A stretch of DNA of 64,000 nucleotides from Acidithiobacillus sulfuriphilus (GCF_003721225.1 NZ_RIZI01000194.1:1-64000), one strand, 5' to 3'; counted from the first letter of the stretch, positions 26,540-35,858 are shown. Made by a program: numbers and translations. The notes: generated from the sequence alone by a model not told the origin.

Positions 26540-26839
26540 ATGAACCGTGACGACCAGGAAGCAGTGCAATCATTAATCCATGAGTTCAGACAGACGCAGC
26601 CGGACATTTCGGCGACGGAGTTCGAGGTCTTCGCACAAAGACAATATGTTGCCAAAATAGAACGAAACAGAAAGCTTTCCATAGCTGCGTCAGTGGTTAC
26701 TTTTCCAACGATAATCGTGGTATTTTTTATTCCTGCCGTGTTTATCTGGATGGGCTATCAGTTTGGAAGAAAGAAAATAATTGCCATCGAAGCCATTCGG
26801 CAATATGCGGACGAACTGAGGAGTCGTGAACACGGTTGA
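26540..26839 (+). CDS. Small membrane protein of unknown function
   Basis: A 99-residue product with a hydrophilic N-terminal half (NRDDQEAVQSLIHEFRQTQP), one strong hydrophobic segment of about 25 residues (VVTFPTIIVVFFIPAVFIWMGY) and a basic/acidic C-terminal helix. A single-pass inner-membrane protein seems likely. Not recognised as any family. ATG 26540 has only a weak GGGA before it; an in-frame TTG at 26516 is an alternative. The composition is more AT-rich than its neighbours. Confidence 0.55.
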   Translation: MNRDDQEAVQSLIHEFRQTQPDISATEFEVFAQRQYVAKIERNRKLSIAASVVTFPTIIVVFFIPAVFIWMGYQFGRKKIIAIEAIRQYADELRSREHG

Positions 26840-26912
26840 TCCCGGATTCGGCCGTTGGGAATGGCATTCGTATCAGCTCGAATCACCGCAATGACCGATA
26901 ACTGGAGGTACT

Positions 26913-27263
26913 ATGGCGGAAACGCAGAACCCCGTCCCTATCCTTACCATCAACGATTACCCGGGCATGCGGGTCGCGCGGGTCATCGGGCCGGTCTATG
27001 GCACCGGGGTCAGGTCCCGCAGCATCGTGGGCAACTTTCTGGGGAGCGTGCGCGCGGTCTTCGGCGGGAAGCAGGAAGGCTACCGCAAAATGATTGCCCA
27101 GACCCGCGACGATGCCTTGGCGCAACTCGCCGAACACGCACGGTCCCTTGGGGCCAACGCCGTCCTGGGCATGCGCTTCGATTCCGGCGAATTCGATGCG
27201 GGGCAGGGGCAGGCCATGAATGAGGTAACGGCCTACGGTACCGCCGTGGTGGTGTCCGAGTAG
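26913..27263 (+). CDS. YbjQ/UPF0145 family protein
   Basis: A 116-residue cytoplasmic protein. Family hallmarks are the glycine-rich middle (GNFLGSVRAVFGGKQEGY), the helix RDDALAQLAEHARSLGANAVLGMRF and the ending VTAYGTAVVV, as in E. coli YbjQ. These proteins form pentamers; their function is not established. GGAGGT stands close before the ATG. It is probably monocistronic. Confidence 0.88.
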   Translation: MAETQNPVPILTINDYPGMRVARVIGPVYGTGVRSRSIVGNFLGSVRAVFGGKQEGYRKMIAQTRDDALAQLAEHARSLGANAVLGMRFDSGEFDAGQGQAMNEVTAYGTAVVVSE

Positions 27264-27383
27264 GCTGGCAAAGCCGGCGCTGCCGATGAATTGTTACCCA
27301 GGGGGCATCCGACTAGCGATTGCGATAGCTTGAGGGGCTGGTCAATGGCAAAGCGATAACGGCTTTGCTATCTTCCCAGCCAA

Positions 27384-30272
27384 ATGGCTGAAAAAATGGA
27401 GCCGCGCCCGGTGATCCTGGAAACACAGCAGTCCCAGGAGCAATTTTATCGTAGCCTGCTGGCCATGGGGCGCATCCTGCGGGATAGTCTGGAAGACGCC
27501 GTTGATACCGTATTCCAGCGCGTGGCCGAACGACTGGCAGCGGATCTGGATCTGCCCGTGGTGTGGATCGGTCGCCTAGGACCCGGGGCTACCTGGGTGC
27601 AGGTGGTGGCGACCGCGGGCGCTGCGCGGGAGTACACGGAGGGCCTGCGCATCAGTAGCTTGGCAGACATCCCCGAAGGGCAGGGGCCGGGAGGGCGAGT
27701 CCTGCGTTCGGGCGGGGGAGTGACTGCCGGCGATGTGGTGAATGCGCCGGACTTCGCCCCGTGGCGAGAGCGGGCCATCCGCTTTGCGCTGGGTGGCAAT
27801 ATGACGGCCGCCGCGACCGTGGGGGACGGCGGCCAGGTGATCATCGGGCTTTTTCATCACATCGGTGGTGCTTTCCCCGGGGCTACGGCACCCTTGATGA
27901 CGGGTCTGGTCCAGGACTTGGCGGCCTTCCTCCGACAACAGGCCACGGCCAAGGATTATGTCCGCCTCCAGTCCTACCAGGAAGCGGCCATAGCCGCACA
28001 ACAGGAGCTCCTCCGCCAGGAAAACCCCCAGGCCATGTATCAACGGCTGGTGGACATCGTGGTGGCGCAGACCGCAGCCATCGGGGCGTATATCGTTACC
28101 CTGGTGGCCGACGGCGAGGGGCTCGGCATCGTGGCGATGGCGGCCGATGACCCGACGCTCTGTACTGCCATGGAACAAGTCTACATCGCGCAGGATCTCC
28201 GCAATGGCGCCCATAGAGATGTCCTGGCTAGCCTGGCCTTCCGCGAAAAATCCCCCCAAGGCCCGGTGGGCTCCCCCTTATCCCCCGACATGCAAGCCCT
28301 GCAGCGCCACTATCCGGCCTTGTTGCGGATCCGTGGTGCCATGGCTTTTCCGGTCTTTGCCGGTGATGCAGCGGAGCCGGCCGCGGTGTTATTGATCCAG
28401 GCTGACGATCCCGGGCATTTCACGCCCCCGCTGCAGCAATTGCTGGCCCAACTGGCCACTAGCCTGGGGCTGGCCCTGTCGCAGTGGCGGCAGCATTGCG
28501 CCCTCATAGAGGCCGAGGCAGCCATCCATCAAATGGCTTTCTATGACGACCTCACCGGTCTACCCAATCGCCGTCTCCTCGAAAACCAACTGGAACAGGA
28601 TATGGCCCGCTCCCAGCGGCACGGCAAGCTGCTGGCCGTATGCATGCTGGATCTGGATGGCTTCAAGCCCGTCAACGATAGCTACGGCCATGACGCCGGC
28701 GATGAGGTGCTGGCGGCCCTGGGACAACGCTTGCGCGCAGTCCTCCGCAAATCGGACTTCGTGGCCCGCCTGGGCGGGGATGAATTCGTACTGCTGGTGG
28801 AGGACATTTCCGACCTGGGCGATCTCACCCGGGTTCTGGACAAGGCACAGACGGCCGTTACCACCCCCATCCCCCTGAGCAATGGAGCAGCCGTCCGGCT
28901 CCAGGCGAGCATCGGGGTATGCCTCCAACCCTTCGGCGAAGGAGAAACCGGCGATCAACTCCTGCGCCGTGCCGATCAGGCCCTTTACGAAAGCAAGGCC
29001 CACAAGGCCGACCGGGACCGCTCCTGGGTGTTCTTTGGCGAGGAGGTGGCACGGGAACGGCAGCGCACGCCAGCCCAACGGCTATTGGACGAAGGCGCTC
29101 TGGAGGTCTGGTATCAACCCATCCTCGCGAACCACTCCCGCAAGGTGGTGGGAATGGAGGCCCTGGCGCGGCTGCGGGATCATGACGGGCGGATCCTCTA
29201 TCCGGGGGAATTCCTGCCCCAGCTCGCAACGGAAGATCTGACCGATCTCAGCAGGCTGGTTCTGACCCAGGCACTGGCCGATTTGGCTATTCTGGATACC
29301 CGGGGATGGTCTCTCTGGGTTTCTTTCAATGTGACCCCGGAGTCCTTCTGCGGGCAATGCGTGCCCTGCTTGCAGGGGGTCATTGCGGCGAGCGGGATCG
29401 ATCCGTCCCGCATCACCCTGGAGATCCTGGAGGGCAGCGATTTTCTGGAGCGCGACACCGCGTTGTCCGTCCTGCACGAAATCAAAGCGCTCGGCATCCG
29501 TCTGGCCCTGGACGACATTGGCAGCGCCTATGCCTCCCTGCTGCGCCTGAAGGAGTTGCCGGTCGATGAGATCAAGCTGGACCAGGGCTTCATCCGCACC
29601 CTGGAAGCGCGGCCCCAGGACCTGCACTTTGTGAGGACCATTCAGGACCTGGCCATGGAGTTGAAGGTGGATCTGGTGGTGGAAGGGGTGGAAACGGAGG
29701 ACATCCTGGACGCCATGATGACCACGGGAGCGCCCTATCTCCAGGGCTATGTCATATCCCGGCCCATTCCCTTTGCCCAACTGGAGCCGTTTCTTGCCGG
29801 GTATTCCTGTCCCGATCATGACCTGCCCAAGAGCCTTTTCGGATTCTATGCCGGCACGTTGAGCTCCCACAGCGCCATCAAGAAGATGCTCATGATCAAC
29901 CCCTCGGAAATGAATCCCGAGACCTTGGGGAATGCCAGGCACTGCCGCGGACACGGCGTGCTGCATCGCCTAGGATATGGCGATGACAGCCATTTGCTGC
30001 AATTGCATGACAATTATCATCGCGCCCTGGGCGACGCGGCCGAAAATGCCACAGAATCATTCAAAAACCATGGATGGGATGCGGTGGAGGAGTCGCTGGA
30101 ACTCTTTCTGGCGGCGGTCATGAGCGAGTGGCGGATGGCGACCGGCAACGCTAAAACACACGCTCATGATGCTGCCGTCATAACCCCACCATCCGCGCCT
30201 CCACGCCAAGTCCCTTCAACTTCTCCAGGATGGCGCGCGAGTCCACGCAACTCGGATCGTAGGCAACCTTGA
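27384..30272 (+). CDS. GAF-GAF-GGDEF-EAL-CZB cyclic-di-GMP signalling protein
   Basis: A 962-residue cytoplasmic protein with both diguanylate cyclase and phosphodiesterase modules. Two GAF-like sensor domains occupy about 25-170 and 200-365. The GGDEF domain has RLGGDEFVLL (motif 464-468) after DDLTGLPNRRLL. The EAL domain has the motif at 592-594, and metal/catalytic residues are kept in LEILEGSDF, LALDDIGSAY, EIKLDQGFI and VVEGVETED, although several surrounding residues are unusual. The C-terminal part (about 825-930) matches a CZB zinc-binding domain by an early His (about 829), Cys854 in RHCRGHG and H875/H879 in HDNYH. Zinc could therefore tune its activity. Both catalytic motifs look intact. 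The ATG has a poor ribosome site. Its 3' end overlaps the convergent small gene by 95 bases. Confidence 0.88.
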   Translation: MAEKMEPRPVILETQQSQEQFYRSLLAMGRILRDSLEDAVDTVFQRVAERLAADLDLPVVWIGRLGPGATWVQVVATAGAAREYTEGLRISSLADIPEGQGPGGRVLRSGGGVTAGDVVNAPDFAPWRERAIRFALGGNMTAAATVGDGGQVIIGLFHHIGGAFPGATAPLMTGLVQDLAAFLRQQATAKDYVRLQSYQEAAIAAQQELLRQENPQAMYQRLVDIVVAQTAAIGAYIVTLVADGEGLGIVAMAADDPTLCTAMEQVYIAQDLRNGAHRDVLASLAFREKSPQGPVGSPLSPDMQALQRHYPALLRIRGAMAFPVFAGDAAEPAAVLLIQADDPGHFTPPLQQLLAQLATSLGLALSQWRQHCALIEAEAAIHQMAFYDDLTGLPNRRLLENQLEQDMARSQRHGKLLAVCMLDLDGFKPVNDSYGHDAGDEVLAALGQRLRAVLRKSDFVARLGGDEFVLLVEDISDLGDLTRVLDKAQTAVTTPIPLSNGAAVRLQASIGVCLQPFGEGETGDQLLRRADQALYESKAHKADRDRSWVFFGEEVARERQRTPAQRLLDEGALEVWYQPILANHSRKVVGMEALARLRDHDGRILYPGEFLPQLATEDLTDLSRLVLTQALADLAILDTRGWSLWVSFNVTPESFCGQCVPCLQGVIAASGIDPSRITLEILEGSDFLERDTALSVLHEIKALGIRLALDDIGSAYASLLRLKELPVDEIKLDQGFIRTLEARPQDLHFVRTIQDLAMELKVDLVVEGVETEDILDAMMTTGAPYLQGYVISRPIPFAQLEPFLAGYSCPDHDLPKSLFGFYAGTLSSHSAIKKMLMINPSEMNPETLGNARHCRGHGVLHRLGYGDDSHLLQLHDNYHRALGDAAENATESFKNHGWDAVEESLELFLAAVMSEWRMATGNAKTHAHDAAVITPPSAPPRQVPSTSPGWRASPRNSDRRQP

Positions 30273-30417
30273 AAAAATGCCCCTCATCTCCTCCCGGATG
30301 GGAACTGACGACACATTCCATCACCCCGATGGCGACCGAAATTTCCTGCAATTCATCGGCGCTCAACCGCTGCACGCTGGCAAAAAGCATGTCGCTGATT
30401 TGATTCTGGTTGTGCAT
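30178..30417 (-). CDS. Small protein behind a Fur-box-like site
   Basis: A 79-residue acidic/amphipathic protein, no signal peptide, not recognised. Predicted pattern is helix (QISDMLFASVQRLSADELQEI), strand (VMECVVSS), HPGGDEGHFFKVAYDPSCVD, then a helix AILEKLKGLG and a strand; a small alpha/beta fold like metal-binding ferredoxin-fold domains is possible but there is no CxxC. GAGGTGATTT precedes the ATG. Its 3' end overlaps the end of the GGDEF-EAL gene by 95 bases, tail to tail. A Fur-box-like sequence 15-33 bases upstream suggests iron control. Confidence 0.7.
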   Translation of the reverse strand: MHNQNQISDMLFASVQRLSADELQEISVAIGVMECVVSSHPGGDEGHFFKVAYDPSCVDSRAILEKLKGLGVEARMVGL

Positions 30418-30431
30418 AAATCACCTCACTA

Positions 30432-30450
30432 CTGAATGATAATCATAAAC
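30432..30450 (-). promoter_or_regulatory. Fur-box-like operator
   Basis: The plus strand reads CTGAATGATAATCATAAAC. The core AATGATAATCAT is identical to the Fur consensus, and 14 of the 19 positions match. It lies immediately upstream of the small gene that starts at 30417. Confidence 0.6.
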
Positions 30451-30693
30451 AACAACCATTGCATAGTAAGTGTAGCCCTTAATCCGCACTTTGCAAGCAG
30501 GGTATTTCGCCTGCAACTTCCTCAAGGCGCAGATCGTCAGGCGATCCCCGGCGTCAGGGCGCAAGGCATGCGTGATCCCGATTCCCCTTGCCTGGGAGGG
30601 GCCACGCCCCACCACCGGCGAGAACGGGCTGCATCACTCTTCCGACCCCCAGGACCCCCATGGCAGGGGTCCTTTACCCCCCCGATCACTTTC

Positions 30694-31848
30694 TCAATCA
30701 GCCTGGCGGCGCAGGAAAGCGGGGATGTCCAGGTCGCTGTAATCCGGTTTGCCACGAACCGCCTGGGGATTGCTGGCGGGGTGATGGGACTCGGGGTGGC
30801 GCACCCAGGCAGGCTTGTCCAGCTCGCGCCAATCGCCGGTGGTACTGGGCGCGGGCTTGAGGCGCGGGGTTTCGGCAGCCAGACGGACGGGCTCCCGCTG
30901 CAGGCCCGTGGCGACCACCGTTACCCGCAGCTCGCCTTCCAGATTCTCATCCAGCACCGTCCCGACCTTGACGTTGGCGTCATCGGCGGCATAGCTGCGA
31001 ATCAGCTCGCCCACTTCCTCGAACTCACCCAGGGTCAGATCCAGGCCAGCGGTGATATTGACCAGGATGCCGCGGGCTCCGGCGAGATTGATGTCGTCCA
31101 GGAGGGGGCTGGAGGCAGCGCGGGTGGCGGCTTCCTTGGCGCGGTTTTCGCCACGCCCGGAGGCCGTGCCCATCATGGCCAGACCCATGCCGGACATGAC
31201 CGTGCGCACGTCGGCAAAATCCAGGTTCATCAGGCCGGGACGGGTCACCAGTTCGGCGATGCCCTGCACGGCGCCCAGGAGGATATGGTCGGCCGCCTTG
31301 TAGGCATCGCGCAGGCTGATGCTCTTGCCCAGTACCGAAAGGAGTTTTTCGTTGGGAATGATGACCAGGGAATCGACGTGCTGGGAGAGTTCATCGATGC
31401 CGGCGAGGGCGTGTTGCTGGCGCTTTTTCCCCTCGAAATTGAAGGGCTTGGTGACCACACCCACGGTAAGGATGCCCATGTCCCGGGCGATGGCGGCGAC
31501 CACCGGAGCGGCGCCGGTGCCCGTGCCACCGCCCATGCCGGTGGTGATGAACACCATGTCGGCGGATTCCAGGGCCGCGCGGATCTCGTCCCGGCCTTCT
31601 TCCGCCGCCTTGCGGCCCACTTCCGGATCGGCGCCCGCACCGAGTCCGCGGGTGATCTGGGCGCCCAACTGGATGGTGTAGTTGGCCTGGGAAAAACGCA
31701 GGGCCTGGGCATCGGTATTGGCGGCAATGAACTGCACCCCATCCAGGCCCGCCTCGCACATGTTGTTGATGGCGTTGCCGCCGCCGCCGCCGACACCAAT
31801 CACCTTGATGACGGCACCTTCCTGTTCGCATTCCGTTAGATCGTACAT
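30694..31848 (-). CDS. ftsZ: Cell division GTPase FtsZ
   Basis: The tubulin homologue that forms the cytokinetic ring. The 384-residue protein has the N-terminal GVGGGGGNAINNM, the GTP signature GGGTGTGAAPV, and DFADVRTVMSGMGLAMMG with the T7 synergy region. A variable linker leads to the conserved C-terminal peptide DYSDLDIPAFLRRQAD, which binds FtsA and ZipA. GAGGAAAAGG stands before the ATG. It is the last gene of the dcw cluster, 57 bases after ftsA. No clear terminator follows. Confidence 0.99.
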   Translation of the reverse strand: MYDLTECEQEGAVIKVIGVGGGGGNAINNMCEAGLDGVQFIAANTDAQALRFSQANYTIQLGAQITRGLGAGADPEVGRKAAEEGRDEIRAALESADMVFITTGMGGGTGTGAAPVVAAIARDMGILTVGVVTKPFNFEGKKRQQHALAGIDELSQHVDSLVIIPNEKLLSVLGKSISLRDAYKAADHILLGAVQGIAELVTRPGLMNLDFADVRTVMSGMGLAMMGTASGRGENRAKEAATRAASSPLLDDINLAGARGILVNITAGLDLTLGEFEEVGELIRSYAADDANVKVGTVLDENLEGELRVTVVATGLQREPVRLAAETPRLKPAPSTTGDWRELDKPAWVRHPESHHPASNPQAVRGKPDYSDLDIPAFLRRQAD

Positions 31849-31905
31849 GGCCTTTTCCTCTTCGTTAATCCGGTGAATGTTGCTGCATCATTGCGTCAAA
31901 ATCGG

Positions 31906-33168
31906 TCAGCCGAAGCTGGTCTGCACCCAGGAACGCATCTTCTTGAAAATACCGCCGAAACTGGTATCCATGTTGGCCGCCGCCGTGGGTAAACGCAGGG
32001 GCTCGGCCTGGGTCACCACTTGGTTGTGCAAACCATACATGACCAGACCGACGCCGGTGGCGTGGATGGGATTGCGCACCACCTGCTCCATGCCGCCGAT
32101 ATGCATGGGTTCGCCCACGCGCACGGGCAGGTGCAGGATTTCCTCGGCCAATTCGGCCATGCCTTCGAGCTTGCTGGAACCGCCGGTAATGACCACGCCC
32201 GCGGCCACCATGTCCTCGTAACCCGTGCGGCGCAGTTCCGCCTGGATGAGTTCAAAGAGCTCCTTGATGCGCGGCTCGATGATGTCGCCGAGGATGCGCC
32301 GGGAGATGGTGCGGGGCGGACGGGTGCCGACGCTGGGGACGGGGATCTCGTCGTCCTGCTCGATCAGGTCGCCCAAGGCGCAACCGTAGAGCTTTTTGAT
32401 CTGCTCCGCCTCCACCGGCGGGGTGCGCAGACCCAAGGCGATATCGTTGGTGACTTGGTCACCGGCAATGGGAATCACCGCTGTATGGCGAATGGCGCCG
32501 TCGCGGAAGATGGCGATGTCGGTGGTGCCGCCGCCGATATCCACCAGGCAAACGCCGAGTTCCTTTTCATCCTGGGTAAGGACGGCGTCGGCCGAGGCCA
32601 GTTGTTCCAGAACCAGGTCCTGCACCTGCAGGCCACAGCGCTCTACGCACTTGGCAATGTTCTGGGCGGCGCTCACCGCGCCGGTGACGATATGCACCCG
32701 TGCCTCCAGGCGCACTCCCGACATGCCGATGGGCTCCCGCACCCCTTCCTGGCTGTCGATCATGAATTCCTGGGGCAGGATGTGAATGACGTTCTGGTCC
32801 TGGGGGATGACGATGGCCCGGGCGGCATCCATGACCCGGCCCACGTCCTCGCTACTGACTTCCTTGTTCTTGATGGCGACGATGCCATGGCTGTTGTAGC
32901 CGCGGATATGGCCGCCGGCGATGCCCACCACGGCACCGTGGATCTGGACGCCGGCCATGAGCTCGGCCTCCTGCACGGCGCGGGTGATGGCCTGGACCGT
33001 GGACTCGATGTCCACTACCACGCCCTTTTTCAGCCCCCGCGAAGGATGCTGGCCAACACCGATGATCTCCGCCTCCCGCCCGCCGCCGCGGGTCTGGGCG
33101 ACGATGCACGCCACCTTGGAGGTACCGATATCCAAACCGACGATGAGTTCCTGATTGCCGTGTTTCAT
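31906..33168 (-). CDS. ftsA: Cell division protein FtsA
   Basis: An actin-like ATPase that anchors FtsZ to the inner membrane and recruits later division proteins. The 420-residue product starts with the phosphate-1 motif VGLDIGTSKVACIVA. It carries VDIGGGTTDIAIF (phosphate 2) and VVITGGSSKLEGM (adenosine), plus the 1C domain typical of FtsA. The C-terminal amphipathic helix FKKMRSWVQTSF would bind the membrane. AAGGAGAGAGAC lies before the ATG. It follows ftsQ by 27 bases. Confidence 0.98.
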   Translation of the reverse strand: MKHGNQELIVGLDIGTSKVACIVAQTRGGGREAEIIGVGQHPSRGLKKGVVVDIESTVQAITRAVQEAELMAGVQIHGAVVGIAGGHIRGYNSHGIVAIKNKEVSSEDVGRVMDAARAIVIPQDQNVIHILPQEFMIDSQEGVREPIGMSGVRLEARVHIVTGAVSAAQNIAKCVERCGLQVQDLVLEQLASADAVLTQDEKELGVCLVDIGGGTTDIAIFRDGAIRHTAVIPIAGDQVTNDIALGLRTPPVEAEQIKKLYGCALGDLIEQDDEIPVPSVGTRPPRTISRRILGDIIEPRIKELFELIQAELRRTGYEDMVAAGVVITGGSSKLEGMAELAEEILHLPVRVGEPMHIGGMEQVVRNPIHATGVGLVMYGLHNQVVTQAEPLRLPTAAANMDTSFGGIFKKMRSWVQTSFG

Positions 33169-33195
33169 GTCTCTCTCCTTGGGATCCGGATCCCG

Positions 33196-34041
33196 TCACT
33201 GACTGCTGGATGTGTTGGCCGCCGTGGGCATGGCAACCGCTAAGCCGTTGGTGTAACGCAGGTCCATGGTGGCCCCTGGCACGAGGTATTCCTTGATCTG
33301 CGGCGCAATGGCGACCCAGCGCTGCAGGGCGGGCAAGACATCGTCGCGGCCCAGCAAGAGCCGCACGCCGTTGCTCAGGATGCAGCGCCAGGCCCCCCGC
33401 TGATCTTCCTGCAAATCCGCCACCTGCAGGCCAAGGGGGGCAAGGATGCGGTTGAAAATGGCCAACTGCTGGAGCAGTTGCATGCCGCTGTTGGCCGGCC
33501 CCTCCAGATTGGGCAAACCCGCGGGCACCTGGGTCGCGGGCACCTGAAAGACCTGCCCCTGGGTATCGAGCATCTGTCCGGCGCCTCCCAGCCAGCGGGC
33601 CGCAGGGGTTTCCTGCTGAATTTGGACCTGGAGCTTGTCCGGCCATACCCGGCGCACCTCGGCGTCGGCGACCCAGGGAAGCGCGGCCAGGGCATGCCGC
33701 ACTTGGTCGGGATTCACCCAAAGGAATCCTTTGGCAGCAAAGGGTTTGACCGTAGTCAGGATGACCCCCGCCGGGATTCGCGGCGATTGTCCCTGGACCA
33801 CCAGCGACTGGATGGGCATGAGTTGGGGATTGCGCAGCCAAACCCAGCCCTGCCAAGCGGCCACGGTGAGGCCCGCCAATCCCAGGCCGACGCCCAGACC
33901 CACGCCATAGCGACGCCAGGGAATGGGCTTGCGCGGCGTCGCCGCTGGGGCTGGGCGCGGACGCGCCGTTGCGGCCGATGCCGTCTCCCGGCGCGCTCCC
34001 CCATGGGTATGGTCTCGCAGGTCCCGCATGACGCTAACCAT
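33196..34041 (-). CDS. ftsQ: Cell division protein FtsQ
   Basis: A bitopic inner-membrane divisome protein that links FtsL/FtsB to FtsA. The 281-residue product has a Pro/Arg-rich cytoplasmic tail, one transmembrane helix (VGLGVGLGLAGLTVAAWQGWVWL), a POTRA domain beginning IQSLVVQGQSPRIPAGVI, and the beta domain with ALPWVADAEVRRVWPDKLQVQIQQ, which is diagnostic. ATG 34041 is chosen for GAGGAGGGTGG just before it. It overlaps ddl by 8 bases. Confidence 0.93.
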   Translation of the reverse strand: MVSVMRDLRDHTHGGARRETASAATARPRPAPAATPRKPIPWRRYGVGLGVGLGLAGLTVAAWQGWVWLRNPQLMPIQSLVVQGQSPRIPAGVILTTVKPFAAKGFLWVNPDQVRHALAALPWVADAEVRRVWPDKLQVQIQQETPAARWLGGAGQMLDTQGQVFQVPATQVPAGLPNLEGPANSGMQLLQQLAIFNRILAPLGLQVADLQEDQRGAWRCILSNGVRLLLGRDDVLPALQRWVAIAPQIKEYLVPGATMDLRYTNGLAVAMPTAANTSSSQ

Positions 34042-34960
34042 TTTCCACCCTCCTCTGCGCCGCGCGCAGGATAGTGCTGCATAAGGCATTGAAATCCTGG
34101 CCGGCCGCGGCTGCCGCCATGGGCACCAGACTATGGCTGGTCATGCCCGGTACGCTGTTCATTTCCAACAAGAACGGCTGGCCGGCGGCATCGATCATGA
34201 AATCCACCCGACCCCAGTCGCGGCCATCCAGGGCGGCAAAGGCCCGCAGGGCCAAGGCCTGCAACTGCCTGTCCGTGTGTTCCCCAAGGCCCGAAGGGAG
34301 GAGATAGCGGGTGTCATCGGCGAGATATTTGGCGGTGTAATCGTAAAACTCCCGCGGCGTTTCAATGACAATGGGCGGCAGGGCCTGGCCGTCCAGCACG
34401 GCCACGGTAGCCTCCCGGCCCAGGATGGCGCCTTCGCAGATCACCTCGCTATCCTGGGCAAAGGCCGCCGCGAGGGCGGCGGCGATGTCCCCGGCGGCCT
34501 TGATCTTGCTCACCCCCAGGCTGGAGCCGGCGCGGTTGGGCTTGATGTAAAAGGGCAGACCCAACATGGCGCAGAGATCCGGCACGGCTGCGGCGCGCCG
34601 GAGGAGGACGCCCTCGGGCACCGGCAGACCCTCGGCACGCCACAACTGCTTGGAACGCCATTTGTCCATGGACAGGGCGGCGGCCAGCACGGCGCTACCC
34701 GTATAAGGGATACCCTGGGCTTCCAGACAACCCTGCAGAACCCCATCTTCGCCAAAACTGCCATGAGTCACGTTGAAAGCCATTCCCGCGCCGCTGGCGT
34801 GCAACTGTGCGCCGATGCGGCGCGCCTCCACATCGATGCCCACCGCATCCAGACCCAGTTGCAACAAGGCCTGCAGAACATTGCGGCCGCTCTCCAGCGA
34901 TACCTCCCGCTCCCCCGAAGGCCCTCCGTAAAGCACGGCCACCCGCGGCATCTCAGACAT
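34034..34960 (-). CDS. ddl: D-alanine--D-alanine ligase
   Basis: Makes the D-Ala-D-Ala dipeptide for MurF. The 308-residue ATP-grasp enzyme shows VAVLYGGPSGEREVSLESG, FYIKPNRAGSSLGVSKIK (nucleotide loop), the omega loop with EFYDYTAKYL, and the metal-binding end FLLEMNSVPGMTSHSL. The usual GGxSxEREVSL is intact, with Tyr in the omega loop, which fits D-Ala specificity. ATG 34960 has GGGAG seven bases upstream; an alternative ATG lies at 34951. It overlaps murB by 8 bases and ftsQ by 8. Confidence 0.97.
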   Translation of the reverse strand: MSEMPRVAVLYGGPSGEREVSLESGRNVLQALLQLGLDAVGIDVEARRIGAQLHASGAGMAFNVTHGSFGEDGVLQGCLEAQGIPYTGSAVLAAALSMDKWRSKQLWRAEGLPVPEGVLLRRAAAVPDLCAMLGLPFYIKPNRAGSSLGVSKIKAAGDIAAALAAAFAQDSEVICEGAILGREATVAVLDGQALPPIVIETPREFYDYTAKYLADDTRYLLPSGLGEHTDRQLQALALRAFAALDGRDWGRVDFMIDAAGQPFLLEMNSVPGMTSHSLVPMAAAAAGQDFNALCSTILRAAQRRVENG

Positions 34961-35858
34961 CGGCCGTCTCCCCCAGGATGCGCATCTCGGTCTCCAGCCA
35001 TACGCCAAAATGTTTTTGCACCGTCTCCTGCACCTCGCTGACCAAGGCCTCGATCTCGGCCGCTTGGGCCTGATTCCGGTTGATGATGAAATTGGCATGT
35101 TGCCGGCTGATCTCGGCATCGCCATAACGCAGGCCTTTCAAGCCCGCCGCCTCGATGAGCCGTGCCGCATGATCCCCCGGCGGGTTGCGGAAAACCGAGC
35201 CGCAACTGGGCCATTCCAGGGGCTGGGTCGCGGCGCGACGCTCCTGCCAGGCGCGCAGGCGGGCCATGACCTCCACGGGCTCACCCGCTTGGAGGCGCAG
35301 TCCGGCGGCTACGAAGCAGGCATCCTCCTGGCCTAGAACCGAGCGGTAACCCACCTGGAAATGCGCGCGTTCCCGCCGCTCCAGGCGGCCATCGGGGAAA
35401 AGCAGGTCCACCCACTCCACCAGGCTCCAGGTATCGCCGCCATGGGCGCCGGCATTCATGGCCAGACAACCGCCCAGGGTGCCGGGAATGCCGGCCAGGA
35501 ACTCGCCTCCCGCCAGACCATTTTTGGCGAGGAAGTGCGCCAGCTTGACGGCGCTGACCCCGGCCCCCGCCAGCACCAGGCCGTCACTGCGGCACTCCAG
35601 AGTGTCCAGCGTATTGGCGAGGCAGACCACGGTGCCGCGGATGCCGCCGTCGCGCACCAGCAGATTGCTCCCCATCCCGACCCAGGCCACCGGCGGGATG
35701 GCGAAATGACGGAGGAAGTGCAGCAGATCCTGCTGGTCCGCCGGACGGTAAAAACGTTCGGCCGGGCCGCCCACCCGCCAACTGGTGTGGCGGGCCATGG
35801 CTTCCCCCAGGCGCAAACGGCCGCGGCCGGCGTCCGGGCGTTGCGGGCAGGCGCTCAT
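34953..35858 (-). CDS. murB: UDP-N-acetylenolpyruvoylglucosamine reductase
   Basis: The FAD enzyme that makes UDP-MurNAc. The 301-residue product has WVGMGSNLLVRDGGIRG for FAD, GIPGTLGGCLAMNAGAHGG, YRSVL and WPSCGSVFRNPPGDHAARLIEAAGLKG, with the catalytic Ser in CGSVFRNP, and a late QHANFIINRNQA. It is type IIa-like by the lack of an extra insertion. GAGGAGCGGCC stands before the ATG. It overlaps murC by 4 bases and ddl by 8. Confidence 0.97.
   Translation of the reverse strand: MSACPQRPDAGRGRLRLGEAMARHTSWRVGGPAERFYRPADQQDLLHFLRHFAIPPVAWVGMGSNLLVRDGGIRGTVVCLANTLDTLECRSDGLVLAGAGVSAVKLAHFLAKNGLAGGEFLAGIPGTLGGCLAMNAGAHGGDTWSLVEWVDLLFPDGRLERRERAHFQVGYRSVLGQEDACFVAAGLRLQAGEPVEVMARLRAWQERRAATQPLEWPSCGSVFRNPPGDHAARLIEAAGLKGLRYGDAEISRQHANFIINRNQAQAAEIEALVSEVQETVQKHFGVWLETEMRILGETADV

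Noticed and set aside
30421..30615. 64-codon minus-strand frame upstream of the Fur-box gene
   Set aside because: It would run through the Fur-box-like site, has no ribosome site and no similarity.
30651..30673. Hairpin AGGACCCC/GGGGTCCT downstream of ftsZ as a terminator
   Set aside because: A good 8-bp stem, but no T-run on the ftsZ strand.
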